The notes: a model not told the origin generated them from the sequence alone. Positions 1 to 8,666 are shown, counted from the stretch's first letter. The stretch is DNA of 64,000 nucleotides from Solirubrobacter sp963837485 (GCA_963837485.1 CAWINP010000001.1:310001-374000); one strand, 5' to 3'. A program made the numbers and translations.

Positions 1-503
1 TTGAAGGTCGGCTGCGCGACGAGCGCCTGACGGCCGGCGCTCGTCGGCCCGGTCCGCGTGACCTCGCGGCGGTTGCGGATCGCCCTCACCGCGAGATCGA
101 GCACGTCGTCGCCCTTGACGCCGCCGCCCGGCTTGGAGTCGGCGACGAGAATCGGGCCGGCGTCGGCGATCGAGTAGACGAGCACCTCGGCCCCGGAGGC
201 GTCAGCCGTCCGGGCGGTGGCGTTCCGGCGGTTCGCGCGCTCGGAGCCGATCTGCTTCTCGCGCGCCTTCTTCTCGCGCCGGGTCGCGTCCGGCGCGAGC
301 GGCTTGTCGACCTCGACCGGCAGGATCCTCGTGATCCGCGGCAGGTACCGCTTGCTGTCGGAGACCAGGCCGTTGAGCCGCTGCGACGTCAGGCTCGCCT
401 CCAACCGCGGCGTGACCGACAGGTAGATCGTCCCGATCGCGCCCGCGATGATCAGCGCGAAGATGACGGCCAGCCGGTTGCGCAGGGACCGCAGCCCCGG
501 CAC
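1..503 (-). CDS. Sensor histidine kinase, N-terminal part (cut by window edge)
   Basis: The visible 167 residues are the N-terminal sensor part of a membrane histidine kinase; the HAMP, dimerisation and ATPase domains would lie beyond position 1. Translation from a GTG at 503 gives VPGLRSLRNRLAVIFALIIAG, a single strong membrane segment at about residues 11-30, followed by a basic, charged extracytoplasmic region. It starts 31 nt after the OmpR-type regulator stop codon, the usual kinase position in such operons. No kinase motif is visible, so the assignment rests on topology and context. No ATG is in frame near the start; GTG 503 is the most plausible initiator. Confidence 0.7.
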   Translation of the reverse strand, partial: MPGLRSLRNRLAVIFALIIAGAIGTIYLSVTPRLEASLTSQRLNGLVSDSKRYLPRITRILPVEVDKPLAPDATRREKKAREKQIGSERANRRNATARTADASGAEVLVYSIADAGPILVADSKPGGGVKGDDVLDLAVRAIRNRREVTRTGPTSAGRQALVAQPTF

Positions 504-534
504 GTTCAGTGCGTCCCATCCGCGGGCGGGGCCA

Positions 535-1245
535 CTACGTCTCCTCGTCGCGGAAGCGGTACCCGACGCCGCGTACCGTGAACAGGTACTCCGGCTCCTT
601 CGGATCCGCCTCGATCTTCTCCCGCAGGTGGCGGATGTGCACGTCGATGGTCCGCGGATCGCGGTACGCGGAGTCGCCCCACACGCGCGCCAGCAGCATG
701 TCGCGCGTGAACACGCGCCCCGGCGAGCGCGCGAGCGCGGCCAGGATCTCGAACTCCACGTAGGTCGTCTGCACGGTGTCGCCGTTGCGCGAGACCGCGC
801 GCTTGCCCGGGTCGATGCGCATGCCCTTGACATCGATCGGGCGCTCGTCGTCGGCGTCCGCGCGCGCCATGCCCGAGCGCCGCAGCGCCGCCTTCACGCG
901 CGAGCGGAACTCGCGCATCGAGAACGGCTTGGTGATGTAGTCGTCGGCGCCGAGCTCGAGCCCGAGCACCTTGTCGATCTCCTCGGACTTGGCCGTCAGC
1001 ATGATGATCGGGACGGTCTCGCCCTTCGCGCGCAGGCGCCGGCAGACCTCCAGGCCGTCCATCCGCGGCAGCATCACGTCGAGCACCACGAGGTCGAACA
1101 CCTGCTCCGAAAAGCGCGCGAGAGCCTCCCGTCCGTCTGCCGCGTGGACGACTTCATAGCCGTCGCGTTGCAGGGGAAACGACAGGAGCGTCTGGATGGG
1201 CTGCTCGTCGTCGACGAGCAGGATTCGCGGGGCCCGGTCTGCCAT
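535..1245 (-). CDS. OmpR/PhoB-family response regulator
   Basis: Cytoplasmic transcription factor of a two-component system. Residues 1-120 are a receiver domain with the acidic pair in LLVDDEQ, the phosphoacceptor Asp in LVVLDVMLPRMDG, the Thr of MLTAKSEE and the Lys of ITKPF. Residues about 135-236 are a winged-helix DNA-binding domain ending in IDVHIRHLREKI and VRGVGYRF, diagnostic of the OmpR class. The 236-residue length is typical. The gene is first in the operon with the sensor kinase and is divergent from the M28-like membrane protein, 48 nt away, which is a possible target. The regulated stimulus cannot be told from sequence. Confidence 0.95.
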   Translation of the reverse strand: MADRAPRILLVDDEQPIQTLLSFPLQRDGYEVVHAADGREALARFSEQVFDLVVLDVMLPRMDGLEVCRRLRAKGETVPIIMLTAKSEEIDKVLGLELGADDYITKPFSMREFRSRVKAALRRSGMARADADDERPIDVKGMRIDPGKRAVSRNGDTVQTTYVEFEILAALARSPGRVFTRDMLLARVWGDSAYRDPRTIDVHIRHLREKIEADPKEPEYLFTVRGVGYRFRDEET

Positions 1246-1293
1246 GACCTACAGCGGCCAAGGATAGTCGGCGCGCCGATACTCTCGGCTGCG

Positions 1294-3093
1294 GTGCTCG
1301 ACGTTCGTGTGTACCGGACTGCATTCCTGCCGGCCCTGGTCGCGCTGTTCATCGCCGCGTTCGCGCTTCAGGACCGCCCGGCGCCCGCGGTGGCGCCGCT
1401 GCCCGCCGACGCGTTCAGCGGCGACCGCGCCTACGGCAACGACGTCAAGCCGGCGCCGGAGTCGCTGCAGGGCATGGCGCGCGACTTCCCCTCGCGCGAG
1501 CCGGGCTCGGCCGGAGACATCGGCCTCGCCGACCGCGTCGCGCGCGTGCTCGCGGCGCCGGGCCAGCGCGGTGAGCGGTCGGAGTTCCAGATCTCGCGCA
1601 CCTTGGCCGAGGCGCGCACGCCCGAGGGCAAGACCGAGGTGGTGACCGTCGTGGGTACGCGCCCGGGGCTCTCCAGCCGCCGCATCGTCGTGCTTGCGAA
1701 CCGCGACTCGCGCGAACGGCCCGGACTCGCCGACCTGTCGGCGACCGCCGCGCTGCTCGAGCTCGCGCGCGTGTTCAAGACGCGCGACCTGCGCAAGACG
1801 CTCGTGCTCGTCTCCACCTCGGGCGCGACGTCCGGCTTCGCCGGCGCGCGCGCGTGGGCGAAGGACAACGCGGGCGCGCCGGTCGACGGCGTGATCGTGC
1901 TCGGCGACATGGGCGGCGCGCGCGTGCGCAAGCCGTGGATCGTCTCCTGGCCGGCGGCGCCGAAGCCGGTGGCGCTCGGGCTGGAGCGCACCGTGCAGGC
2001 CGCCGTGCGGGCGGAGGCCAAGAGCGACCCGGGCGGCTCGCGCGCGATCGGCCAGTGGATCCGCCGCGCGCTCGGCGTGACGGTGTCCGGGCAGGGCCCG
2101 ATCGCCGCCGAGGGGCTGCCGGCCACGCTGATCTCGGAGTCCGGCGAGCGCGGCCCGGAGCCGCGCACCCGGGTGATCGACACGCGGCTGCAGGCGTTCG
2201 GCCGGGCGGCGGTGCGGGCGGTCAGCGCGATCGACGCCGCGCGCCCGCGCGACGAGGCGGCCTTCGCCGACGCGCCGGACGGCATCGTGACGATGCGCAA
2301 CGTGCTGCCGGACTGGGCGGTGCGGCTGGTGGTCGCGACGCTGCTGCTGCCGGCGCTGCTGGCCGCGCTCGACGCGTTCTTCCGCGCGCGCCGCCGGCGC
2401 GTGCGCGTGGGCGGCGCACTCGGGCGGATCGCGATCGGCGCGCTGCCGATCGTCGTCGCGTGGGTGTGGCTGCGCCTGCTCGGCCTGTCCGGCCTGCTCG
2501 AGGCGGTCGACGGGCCGGTGCTGCCGGACTCCTATCCGCTCGACGCGAGCGGGCTGGTGGCGATCGGCTCCGCGGCGGCGATCGGCGTGCTCGCCTGGTG
2601 GATCGCCCGGCGCCTGCTCGCCGGGCCGGCGGTCGCAGAGGCCGATGCGCTGGCCACCGGGCTGACGATCTGCGGGCTGACGAGCGTCGTCTGGCTCATC
2701 AACCCCTACGCGGCCGCGCTGCTGCTGGCGGCCATGCACTTGTGGCTGTTCGCGGCCGGCGGGTGGAGCGGCCGGGCCGGGTTCGCGGCGATCGTCGGCG
2801 GGCTGGCGCTGCCGTTGCTCGCGATCGTCTATCTCGGCGCGGCGCTCTCCCTCGGCCCGGTCGACATGGCCTGGGCGAGCGTGCTCGCGGTCGCCGGCGG
2901 GCACGGCCTCTGGACCGCGCTCGGCCTGGCGGCGCTGCTGGCGGCGCTCGGGGGCCTGATCCGCGTGCTGCTCTCGCGCGCGGGCGTCGTGCGCGAGCCG
3001 CCGTCCGGCGGCGGCGACATCAAGACGCGCGGGCCGCTCAGCTACGCCGGTCCGGGCTCGCTCGGGGGAACGGAGTCAGCGCTGCGGCGCTGA
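1294..3093 (+). CDS. M28-peptidase-like polytopic membrane protein, probably inactive
   Basis: About 600 residues: an N-terminal membrane anchor (FLPALVALFIAAFAL), an extracytoplasmic region of roughly 300 residues, then about seven hydrophobic segments. The outer domain resembles M28 aminopeptidases: the core block reads LANRDSRERPGLADLSATA, where active members have AHxD and GADDNASG, then TLVLVSTSGATSGFAGARAW, where the catalytic Glu-Glu pair is expected. The first zinc His and the Glu pair are absent, so peptidase activity is unlikely. GTG 1294 and GTG 1309 are both possible starts; no strong ribosome site separates them. It is divergent from the response regulator and is followed 17 nt later by the sortase. 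Confidence 0.6.
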   Translation: MLDVRVYRTAFLPALVALFIAAFALQDRPAPAVAPLPADAFSGDRAYGNDVKPAPESLQGMARDFPSREPGSAGDIGLADRVARVLAAPGQRGERSEFQISRTLAEARTPEGKTEVVTVVGTRPGLSSRRIVVLANRDSRERPGLADLSATAALLELARVFKTRDLRKTLVLVSTSGATSGFAGARAWAKDNAGAPVDGVIVLGDMGGARVRKPWIVSWPAAPKPVALGLERTVQAAVRAEAKSDPGGSRAIGQWIRRALGVTVSGQGPIAAEGLPATLISESGERGPEPRTRVIDTRLQAFGRAAVRAVSAIDAARPRDEAAFADAPDGIVTMRNVLPDWAVRLVVATLLLPALLAALDAFFRARRRRVRVGGALGRIAIGALPIVVAWVWLRLLGLSGLLEAVDGPVLPDSYPLDASGLVAIGSAAAIGVLAWWIARRLLAGPAVAEADALATGLTICGLTSVVWLINPYAAALLLAAMHLWLFAAGGWSGRAGFAAIVGGLALPLLAIVYLGAALSLGPVDMAWASVLAVAGGHGLWTALGLAALLAALGGLIRVLLSRAGVVREPPSGGGDIKTRGPLSYAGPGSLGGTESALRR

Positions 3094-3110
3094 ATGCCGA
3101 TAGGCCCCCA

Positions 3111-3860
3111 ATGGCGATGAGCGAGACCACGGCAGCGCCCACGCCGCATCCCCCGGCGCCGGCCGCTCCGCGTCGCCGCCGGGCCCGCGGCCTCTTGCGC
3201 GCGCTTTCGACCGCGCTGATCCTGGCCGGCGCGCTGCTGCTCGCCGACGCGGCCGCGACGCTGCTCTGGCAGGAGCCGCTCTCGTCGCTGTACGCACACG
3301 TCCGCCAGGGCAAGCTCGAGCACAAGCTCCGGCAGCTCGACGCTGTCCAGCCGACGCCGGTGGAGCGCCGCGCGCTCGCAAAGCTGCCCGATCCGCACCG
3401 CAAGATCGCGTTCGCGGCGCGCGCGTTCGACCGTCGGACGGACGAGGGCGACCCGCTCGGGCGGATCGCGATCCCGCGCATCGGCGTGAAGGCCGTGTTC
3501 GTCGAGGGGACGGCGGCCGGCGACCTGCGCAACGGTCCCGGGCACTACCCCGGGACGCCGCTGCCCGGCGAGCGCGGCACCGTGGGCATCGCCGGCCACC
3601 GCACGACCTACGGCGCCTGGTTTCGCAAGATCGACAAGCTCCGCGCGGGCGACTCGATCACGCTGACGCTGCCCTACGGCCGCTTCACCTATCGCGTCGA
3701 GCGGACCCGCATCGTGCCGCCGACGGCGGTCTGGGTCACCCAGCGCGTGGCATACGACCGGCTGATCCTGTCGGCCTGCCACCCGCTGTACTCGGCCGCC
3801 AAGCGGATCGTGGTGTTCGCGCGCCTCACGGGGGAGCAGCCGCGAGGGGTCGCCGCATGA
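3111..3860 (+). CDS. Class D/E-type sortase
   Basis: Membrane-anchored cysteine transpeptidase that links secreted proteins to the cell wall or cleaves sorting signals. The 249-residue protein has a Pro/Arg-rich cytoplasmic N-terminus, one membrane segment (ALSTALILAGALLLADAAATL), a linker, and a sortase barrel with the catalytic His in GIAGHRTTYGAWFRKID, the Cys in LILSACHPLYSA and the Arg in KRIVVFAR. Start ATG 3111; ATG 3117 is an alternative. Its TGA overlaps the ATG of the next gene in ATGA. No LPXTG-type substrate was recognised in this window, so its clients are unknown. Confidence 0.9.
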   Translation: MAMSETTAAPTPHPPAPAAPRRRRARGLLRALSTALILAGALLLADAAATLLWQEPLSSLYAHVRQGKLEHKLRQLDAVQPTPVERRALAKLPDPHRKIAFAARAFDRRTDEGDPLGRIAIPRIGVKAVFVEGTAAGDLRNGPGHYPGTPLPGERGTVGIAGHRTTYGAWFRKIDKLRAGDSITLTLPYGRFTYRVERTRIVPPTAVWVTQRVAYDRLILSACHPLYSAAKRIVVFARLTGEQPRGVAA

Positions 3861-4171
3861 CATCCGGTGACGGCCCCATCGATCCTTGTCCGCACGACGA
3901 CGATAGCTCTCACATGACGGTGCAGGAATCCCGATATGCGATCCGAGTGCGGATGACGGGTCCGCCTCGCGATGGTGGCCGGCGCTTCGAGCGCGGGTCG
4001 TCTTCGCCCCCTCCGACGGACGGCGGCTTGACCAAAGTGGAACAACTGCGAGAGCGCATCGTGCGTGGGACCTACGAGGTCGACAGCAACGCTGTCGCCG
4101 CGGCGATCCTCGCCCGGTTGCTGGAGCGCGCCCAACCGAGCGAAGGGAACAGCGATGGCCGGCTGGCGTAA
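3857..4171 (+). CDS. FlgM-like (anti-sigma-28 type) small protein
   Basis: Predicted 104-residue soluble protein. Residues about 60-90 (KVEQLRERIVRGTYEVDSNA followed by VAAAILARLL) match the C-terminal sigma-binding helix pattern of FlgM anti-sigma-28 factors, whose signature is a short helix, a GTYxVD turn and a second helix. The first 60 residues are low-complexity, charged and Pro/Gly rich, as expected for an intrinsically disordered FlgM N-terminus. It overlaps the sortase stop by ATGA, so it is probably co-translated. No flagellar gene is in the window, so it may control a non-flagellar sigma factor. A later ATG at 3914 would still retain the motif. Confidence 0.6.
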   Translation: MTSGDGPIDPCPHDDDSSHMTVQESRYAIRVRMTGPPRDGGRRFERGSSSPPPTDGGLTKVEQLRERIVRGTYEVDSNAVAAAILARLLERAQPSEGNSDGRLA

Positions 4172-4197
4172 TTAGCCGCGTCTGACGCGACTCTCGC

Positions 4198-5094
4198 TCA
4201 ATGCTCATAGCCCCGCCAGGAGCCGGCTCCTGGCGGGGCGTTGAGCCAGTCCACTCCCGGTTCGCCGGCGCCGACGGCGCCGATCCAGCGCAGGCCCGCG
4301 GCCTCGGCCCGTTCCCGCGCGCCCGGAGGGACGCATGCGCAGAGCTCGTAGTCCTCACCACCGGTCGCCGCCAACTCGGCGGCGGCGATGCCGAGCGTCT
4401 CCGCCACCTCCTGCACGCCGGGGGCCAGCGGAAGCGCTCGCGCGTCGATCTCCAGCCGCACGCCGGATGCCTCGGCGAGCCGCCGCGCGTCGCTTGCGAG
4501 CCCGTCGGAGAGGTCGAGCATCGCGCTCGCACCGGCCGCGGCCAGCGAGCGGCCCTCCTCCAGACGCGGCCGCGGGCGCAGGTAGCGCTCCCGCAGTCCC
4601 GCACCGCCGGGTGCGCGCCCGTCCAGCACGGCGAGCCCCGCGGCGGCGCCGCCGAGCGTTCCGGTCACGCCGACGAGATCGCCCACACGCGCCCCGTCGC
4701 GGCCGACGAACGCCTCGGGGTCGGGGCCCCAGCCGACGACGGTCACCGCGAGGGTCAGCGCCGGACCGCGCGCGAGGTCGCCGCCGGCGATCGTCACGCC
4801 GCACTCGACGGCCAGTGCCTCGGCGCCGCGCATGACGGCGAGCACGTCGGCGTCGCCGGTCATCACGACCGAGATGTAGGCCTCGCCGGGCTCCGCGCCC
4901 ATGGCGGCGAGGTCTGAGAGGGCGCCCGCGAGCGCCCTCCAGCCTGCGTCTTCGAAGGAAGCCTGGCCGAGCCTGAAGTGGGTGCCGTCCACCATCACGT
5001 CGGTGGACACCGCCGCGGCGCCGCCTGCGCGGACGACCGCCGCATCGTCGCCGAGCCAGCGCACGACCCGGGACCCGGGACGCCGCGACAGCAC
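4198..5094 (-). CDS. thiL: Thiamine-monophosphate kinase
   Basis: ThiL phosphorylates thiamine monophosphate to thiamine diphosphate with ATP, the last step of cofactor synthesis. Family motifs are present: GDDAAVV near the N-terminus, STDVMVDGTHF, ALSDLAAMGAEP, GGDLARGP, MLDLSDGLASDARRLA and the C-terminal GGEDYELC. The annotated GTG start at 5094 gives 298 residues but omits the conserved GEL-LI segment, which is encoded in the same frame upstream (GELALIEAISSVLSRRPG) with no ATG, GTG or TTG before the infA stop. Initiation may therefore use a rare codon. It is third in the csp-infA-thiL operon. Confidence 0.92.
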   Translation of the reverse strand: MLSRRPGSRVVRWLGDDAAVVRAGGAAAVSTDVMVDGTHFRLGQASFEDAGWRALAGALSDLAAMGAEPGEAYISVVMTGDADVLAVMRGAEALAVECGVTIAGGDLARGPALTLAVTVVGWGPDPEAFVGRDGARVGDLVGVTGTLGGAAAGLAVLDGRAPGGAGLRERYLRPRPRLEEGRSLAAAGASAMLDLSDGLASDARRLAEASGVRLEIDARALPLAPGVQEVAETLGIAAAELAATGGEDYELCACVPPGARERAEAAGLRWIGAVGAGEPGVDWLNAPPGAGSWRGYEH

Positions 5095-5122
5095 GGAGGA
5101 AATCGCCTCTATGAGGGCGAGC

Positions 5123-5341
5123 TCACCGATGCCGGTAGACGATCCGCGCCCGATTGAGGTCGTAGGGCGAGACCTCTACCCGGACGCGATCGCCCGGAAG
5201 GATGCGGATACGGAAGCGCCGCATCTTGCCGGCCACGTGGCCAAGGACCTCGTGGCCGTTGTCGAGCTGCACCCTGAACATCGCATTCGGGAGCGCCTCG
5301 ACGACCTCGCCTTCGAACTCGACCTTCTCTTCCTTCGGCAA
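5123..5341 (-). CDS. infA: Translation initiation factor IF-1
   Basis: IF-1 is an essential S1-fold protein that occupies the ribosomal A site during initiation. The 72-residue product begins at TTG 5341 (PKEEKVEFEGEVVEALPNAM) and ends with the conserved block SPYDLNRARIVYRHR; the length is exactly that of the family. The start lies 2 nt after the cold-shock protein stop codon, implying translational coupling. infA is usually found in a ribosomal protein operon (with rpmJ, rpsM), so placement between csp and thiL is noteworthy; a second infA copy elsewhere in the genome is possible but cannot be seen here. Confidence 0.95.
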   Translation of the reverse strand: MPKEEKVEFEGEVVEALPNAMFRVQLDNGHEVLGHVAGKMRRFRIRILPGDRVRVEVSPYDLNRARIVYRHR

Positions 5342-5343
5342 AC

Positions 5344-5547
5344 TCAGATGACCCGTACGTTCGTGGCTTGGGGACCCTTCGGCGATTCGCCCAGCTCGTA
5401 CTCGACCTTCGCGCCTTCGGCGAGCGTCCGGAACCCGTCGCCCGCGATGCCGGAGAAGTGCACGAACGCGTCCTTCCCTCCGTCGTCGGGCGTGATGAAC
5501 CCGAAGCCCTTCTCGTCGCTGAACCACTTCACGACACCAGTAGCCAT
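5344..5547 (-). CDS. Cold-shock protein (CspA family)
   Basis: A 67-residue OB-fold single-stranded nucleic acid chaperone that melts RNA structure. Both RNA-binding motifs are intact: RNP1 KGFGFI and RNP2 AFVHF, plus the terminal block GPQATNVRVI. It is the first gene of an operon with infA and thiL. The 133-nt leader up to the divergent-side PBP gene (5548-5680) holds no other gene and is the likely site of the promoter and of any temperature-responsive 5' leader. Pairing with infA suggests both are made when translation initiation is limiting; this is inference. Confidence 0.96.
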   Translation of the reverse strand: MATGVVKWFSDEKGFGFITPDDGGKDAFVHFSGIAGDGFRTLAEGAKVEYELGESPKGPQATNVRVI

Positions 5548-5680
5548 GTGCCTGCTGCACTCCTCTGTGAATCAAGCATGCGCGAGGGGTGCTGCCGGCA
5601 CTGCCTTCCCGCATACACCATTGCCGCCTTCGGCGGCCCAACGCGGCAAGTTGTACCAGTCGAGCGGGCTGGTGCCCAGG

Positions 5681-7852
5681 CTACGGAGGCGTGCCGTCGC
5701 CCTGGCCGCCGGGTGACTTGGTGGCCGGCGGGCCCTGGGGCTTGGTCTCGTACTGGCTCGGGTCGTAGGTCGTGCCGCCGTTGGCGCCGCCCGTCGTCTT
5801 GTCGCCGTTGCCGTTGCCGTCATTCTTCTTGCCGTCGTTCTTCTTGCCGTCGGTCTGGTCGCCGGTGGCCGCGCCGGTGTCGGCCTTCGGCTTGCCGGTC
5901 GTCGCGTAGTGGCCGAAGAACGGCTGGCTGACGAATGGTGTCTTCGGCGGCCTGAAGTCGCCGCAGTACTTGCCGACGGCCTTCTTCATGTACGCGCCCC
6001 AGATGTCGGCGGGGAACGTGCCGCCGTCGACGTTGCGGCCGAAGTAGAGGCCGTTCATCTCGATGTGCTGCTTCGGGTAGCCGACCCACACGGCCGTGGC
6101 CAGACGCGGGGTGAAGCCGACGAACCAGGCGTCGATGTTGTGGTCGGTCGTGCCGGTCTTGCCGGCGGCTGGGCAGCCGATCTGGGCGTGCGTGCCGGTG
6201 CCGCCCTGGACGTTGTCCTCGAGGATCTTGGTCGCCTCGGCGGTCACGCCGTCGTCGAACGCCTTGGTGCGCTTGACCTTCCAGCGGGCCGGCAGCTCGG
6301 AGTGCCCGTCGGCGAACACGACCTTGCGGATCGCGCGCGGGCGGTTGCGGTAGCCGCCGCTGGCGATCGTCGCATAGGCGTTGGCCATCTCCAGCGGCGA
6401 GACGCCGCGCTCGAGCCCGCCGATCGCCTCGGCGCAGTAGCCGTTGAGCTTCGACGTGATGCCCATCATCCGCGCGGTCTCTTTGACCTTGTCGGGGCCG
6501 AGGTCGGACGTCAGCTGTGCGTACACGGAGTTGTCGGACTTCAGCGTCGCGGCGTGCAGGGTCAGGTCGCCCGCACCCTTGCCGCCGTAGGTCTTGACCG
6601 TCCACGGGCCGCATGGCGGGTCCTTGAACTCGATCGGCGACTTCGAGACGTAGTGCGTCGTGTCGGGGTTGACGCCCTCGCGCAGCGCGGTCAGCAGCAC
6701 CATCGGCTTGAACGCCGAGCCCGGCTGGCGGTGGCCCTGGGCGGCGAGGTTGAACTTCGACTTGCCGTAGTCGGCCGAGGACGCCATCGCCACGATGTCG
6801 CCGTTCTTCGGGTCGATCGAGACGATCGCCGAGGACGGGCCGATGTCGCCGAGCTTCTCCGCGATCGCGGCCCGCGCCTCGACCTGCTTCTTGAGGTCGA
6901 TCGTCGTGTAGACCTTCAGCCCGCCGAGCTTGACGGTCGCTTCGCCATACTGCTTGGTCAGCTCGTCCTGGATGTAATCGAAGAAGAACCGCTCGCGCCG
7001 GTGCGCGAAGTAGTGCTCCATGTGCAGCCCGAGGCCCTTCTCCTCCTCGGCCGCCGCGGTCTGCGGGCTGATCATCTTCAGCTCGGCCATCTTGCGCAGG
7101 ACCTCGTTGCGGCGCGCCTTGGTGCCGTCCCGGTTGAGCACGGGCGAGTACTGCGAAGGCGCCTGCGGCATGCCGGCCAGCATCGCCGCCTCGCGCAGCG
7201 TCAGCTTCTGGATCGGCTTGTTGAAGTACATCCTCGCCGCCGCGCCGGCGCCGACCGCGGTCTGCCCGCCGACCGTGCCGTAGGGGACCGTGTTGATGTA
7301 CTTGCTCAGCACCCAGTTCTTGTTGTGCTGCTTCTCGAGCTCCTCGGCGAGCTTGGCCTCGCGCAGCTTGCGCTTGTAGCCCTCGATGCCCGTCCGCTGG
7401 TAGTTCTGCGTGTAGAGGTTGCGGACGAGCTGCATCGTCAGCGTGGAGCCGCCCTGGACCGTCTTCTTCTCGGTCACGTTCTTGACCGCCGCGCGCGCGA
7501 GGCCCTCGTAGTCGACGCCCTTGTGCTTGTAGAAGCGCTGGTCCTCGATCGCGACCGTCGCCTGCCTGAGCACGTCGGGGATGTCGTCGCTGGGGACCGC
7601 CACGCGCAGCTCGTCGGCCTGGATGAAGCCCAGGCGCGTGCCGTCGGCGGCGTAGACGGCGGAGACCTCGCCGACCTCCTTCTGCTTGAGCGAGGAGAGC
7701 GGCGGCGCCTCGTCGGCGGCGTGGATGACCCAGGCGACGGCCGCTGCGCCCGCGAGCCCGCCGAGCAAAAGCAGCACGAGGAGGCCGAGCAGGACGTACC
7801 GCCCGGGGCCCCAGCCGTGCCGGCGCCGTCGAAGTCGCGAAGAATGGCTCAT
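5681..7852 (-). CDS. Class A penicillin-binding protein (PBP1A-like)
   Basis: Bifunctional peptidoglycan synthase at the cytoplasmic membrane: it polymerises lipid II and cross-links the stem peptides. The 723 residues comprise a basic cytoplasmic tail, a membrane segment at about 19-42, a GT51 domain with the catalytic Glu in ATVAIEDQRFYKHKGVD (E103) and GGSTLTMQLVRNLY, and a transpeptidase domain with SAFK (S379), SDN (439-441) and KTGTT (565-569). The C-terminal 70 residues are a Lys/Asn/Asp/Gly-rich low-complexity tail rather than a PASTA domain. It lies just upstream of, and codirectional with, the csp operon. Confidence 0.95.
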   Translation of the reverse strand: MSHSSRLRRRRHGWGPGRYVLLGLLVLLLLGGLAGAAAVAWVIHAADEAPPLSSLKQKEVGEVSAVYAADGTRLGFIQADELRVAVPSDDIPDVLRQATVAIEDQRFYKHKGVDYEGLARAAVKNVTEKKTVQGGSTLTMQLVRNLYTQNYQRTGIEGYKRKLREAKLAEELEKQHNKNWVLSKYINTVPYGTVGGQTAVGAGAAARMYFNKPIQKLTLREAAMLAGMPQAPSQYSPVLNRDGTKARRNEVLRKMAELKMISPQTAAAEEEKGLGLHMEHYFAHRRERFFFDYIQDELTKQYGEATVKLGGLKVYTTIDLKKQVEARAAIAEKLGDIGPSSAIVSIDPKNGDIVAMASSADYGKSKFNLAAQGHRQPGSAFKPMVLLTALREGVNPDTTHYVSKSPIEFKDPPCGPWTVKTYGGKGAGDLTLHAATLKSDNSVYAQLTSDLGPDKVKETARMMGITSKLNGYCAEAIGGLERGVSPLEMANAYATIASGGYRNRPRAIRKVVFADGHSELPARWKVKRTKAFDDGVTAEATKILEDNVQGGTGTHAQIGCPAAGKTGTTDHNIDAWFVGFTPRLATAVWVGYPKQHIEMNGLYFGRNVDGGTFPADIWGAYMKKAVGKYCGDFRPPKTPFVSQPFFGHYATTGKPKADTGAATGDQTDGKKNDGKKNDGNGNGDKTTGGANGGTTYDPSQYETKPQGPPATKSPGGQGDGTPP

Positions 7853-7880
7853 ACGCCCGGTGATCGATTCTAGGGAGCGG

Positions 7881-8666
7881 TTACGGCTCCTCTACCTGGA
7901 GAAGTCCATCGGCACGAAGACGCTTGAGGCAAAGGCGGCGCAGGTCGGCCTCGCGGGCGGCCCGCTCTGGCGGGGGAACCGCGTCGCCGCCGATCGCCAG
8001 CCGCACGCCCCAGGGCACCGCCTCGGCGACCGAGGCCTCCTGGCCGGTCTCGTCGCGCAGCGCCTCGATCGCGCGCTCGACGTCGGCGTGCGGGGGGAGC
8101 CAGATCGCGACGTCGAGCCCGACATGGTCGACCGCGAGCGTGTCGTTGCGCATGACGCCGGACGCGAGCTTCTCGTTGGGGATCACGATGCGCTGGTCCG
8201 ACAGCGTGCGCAGGATCGTGTAGTTGAGCCGCACGTCCTCGACGACGCCGTAGTTGGCTTCGAAGGTCACCCAGTCGCCGACGCGGATCGGCTGCGTGAC
8301 CGCGAGCATGATCCCGGCCACGAAGTTCGCCAGCACCTGGCGCGCGGCGAAGCCGACGATCGCCGCCGCGATCACGCCCGACGCGAGCAGGCTCGCCGCC
8401 AGCCGGGCGATGCTGGCGAAGTACGACAGCGCGACGGCGGCGCCGATCAGGACGATCGTCGCGTAGATCATCCGGCGCACGAAGCGCAGCCGGGTGTCGG
8501 CCTCGCGCGAGATGCCGGTCCGCTCGACGGTCGCGCGCACGATCCGGCCGCGCAGCAGCCGGTCGACGATCGTGGCGATCGCGAAGGCCGCGACGATCGT
8601 GATGGCTGCGCTGAACCAGTCCGCGTGCCACAGCGACTCCGCGATGCGAGGATCCGGGACCCGCAT
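7881..8666 (-). CDS. MscS-family small-conductance mechanosensitive channel
   Basis: Membrane channel that vents solutes on hypo-osmotic shock. From ATG 8666 it has 261 residues with three N-terminal membrane helices, the glycine/alanine-rich pore-lining helix (LLASGVIAAAIVGFAARQ), the following beta-domain signature QPIRVGDWVTFEANYGVVED, and IVIPNEKLASGVMRN. The C-terminal domain is shorter than in E. coli MscS. The start codon overlaps the divergent HAD gene start: the CATG at 8664-8667 serves both strands. A longer in-frame start at 8714 would run further into the HAD gene. Confidence 0.88.
   Translation of the reverse strand: MRVPDPRIAESLWHADWFSAAITIVAAFAIATIVDRLLRGRIVRATVERTGISREADTRLRFVRRMIYATIVLIGAAVALSYFASIARLAASLLASGVIAAAIVGFAARQVLANFVAGIMLAVTQPIRVGDWVTFEANYGVVEDVRLNYTILRTLSDQRIVIPNEKLASGVMRNDTLAVDHVGLDVAIWLPPHADVERAIEALRDETGQEASVAEAVPWGVRLAIGGDAVPPPERAAREADLRRLCLKRLRADGLLQVEEP

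Noticed and set aside
448..1293. N-terminal 280 codons of the long plus-strand frame before the M28-like gene
   Set aside because: Antisense to the response regulator; the real gene starts at GTG 1294 or 1309.
1249..2904. 551-residue minus-strand ORF opposite the M28-like protein
   Set aside because: Composition dominated by Arg, Gln, Asp and His without motifs; shadow frame.
5909..7873. 654-residue plus-strand ORF opposite the class A PBP
   Set aside because: Antisense shadow; the PBP frame has all catalytic motifs.
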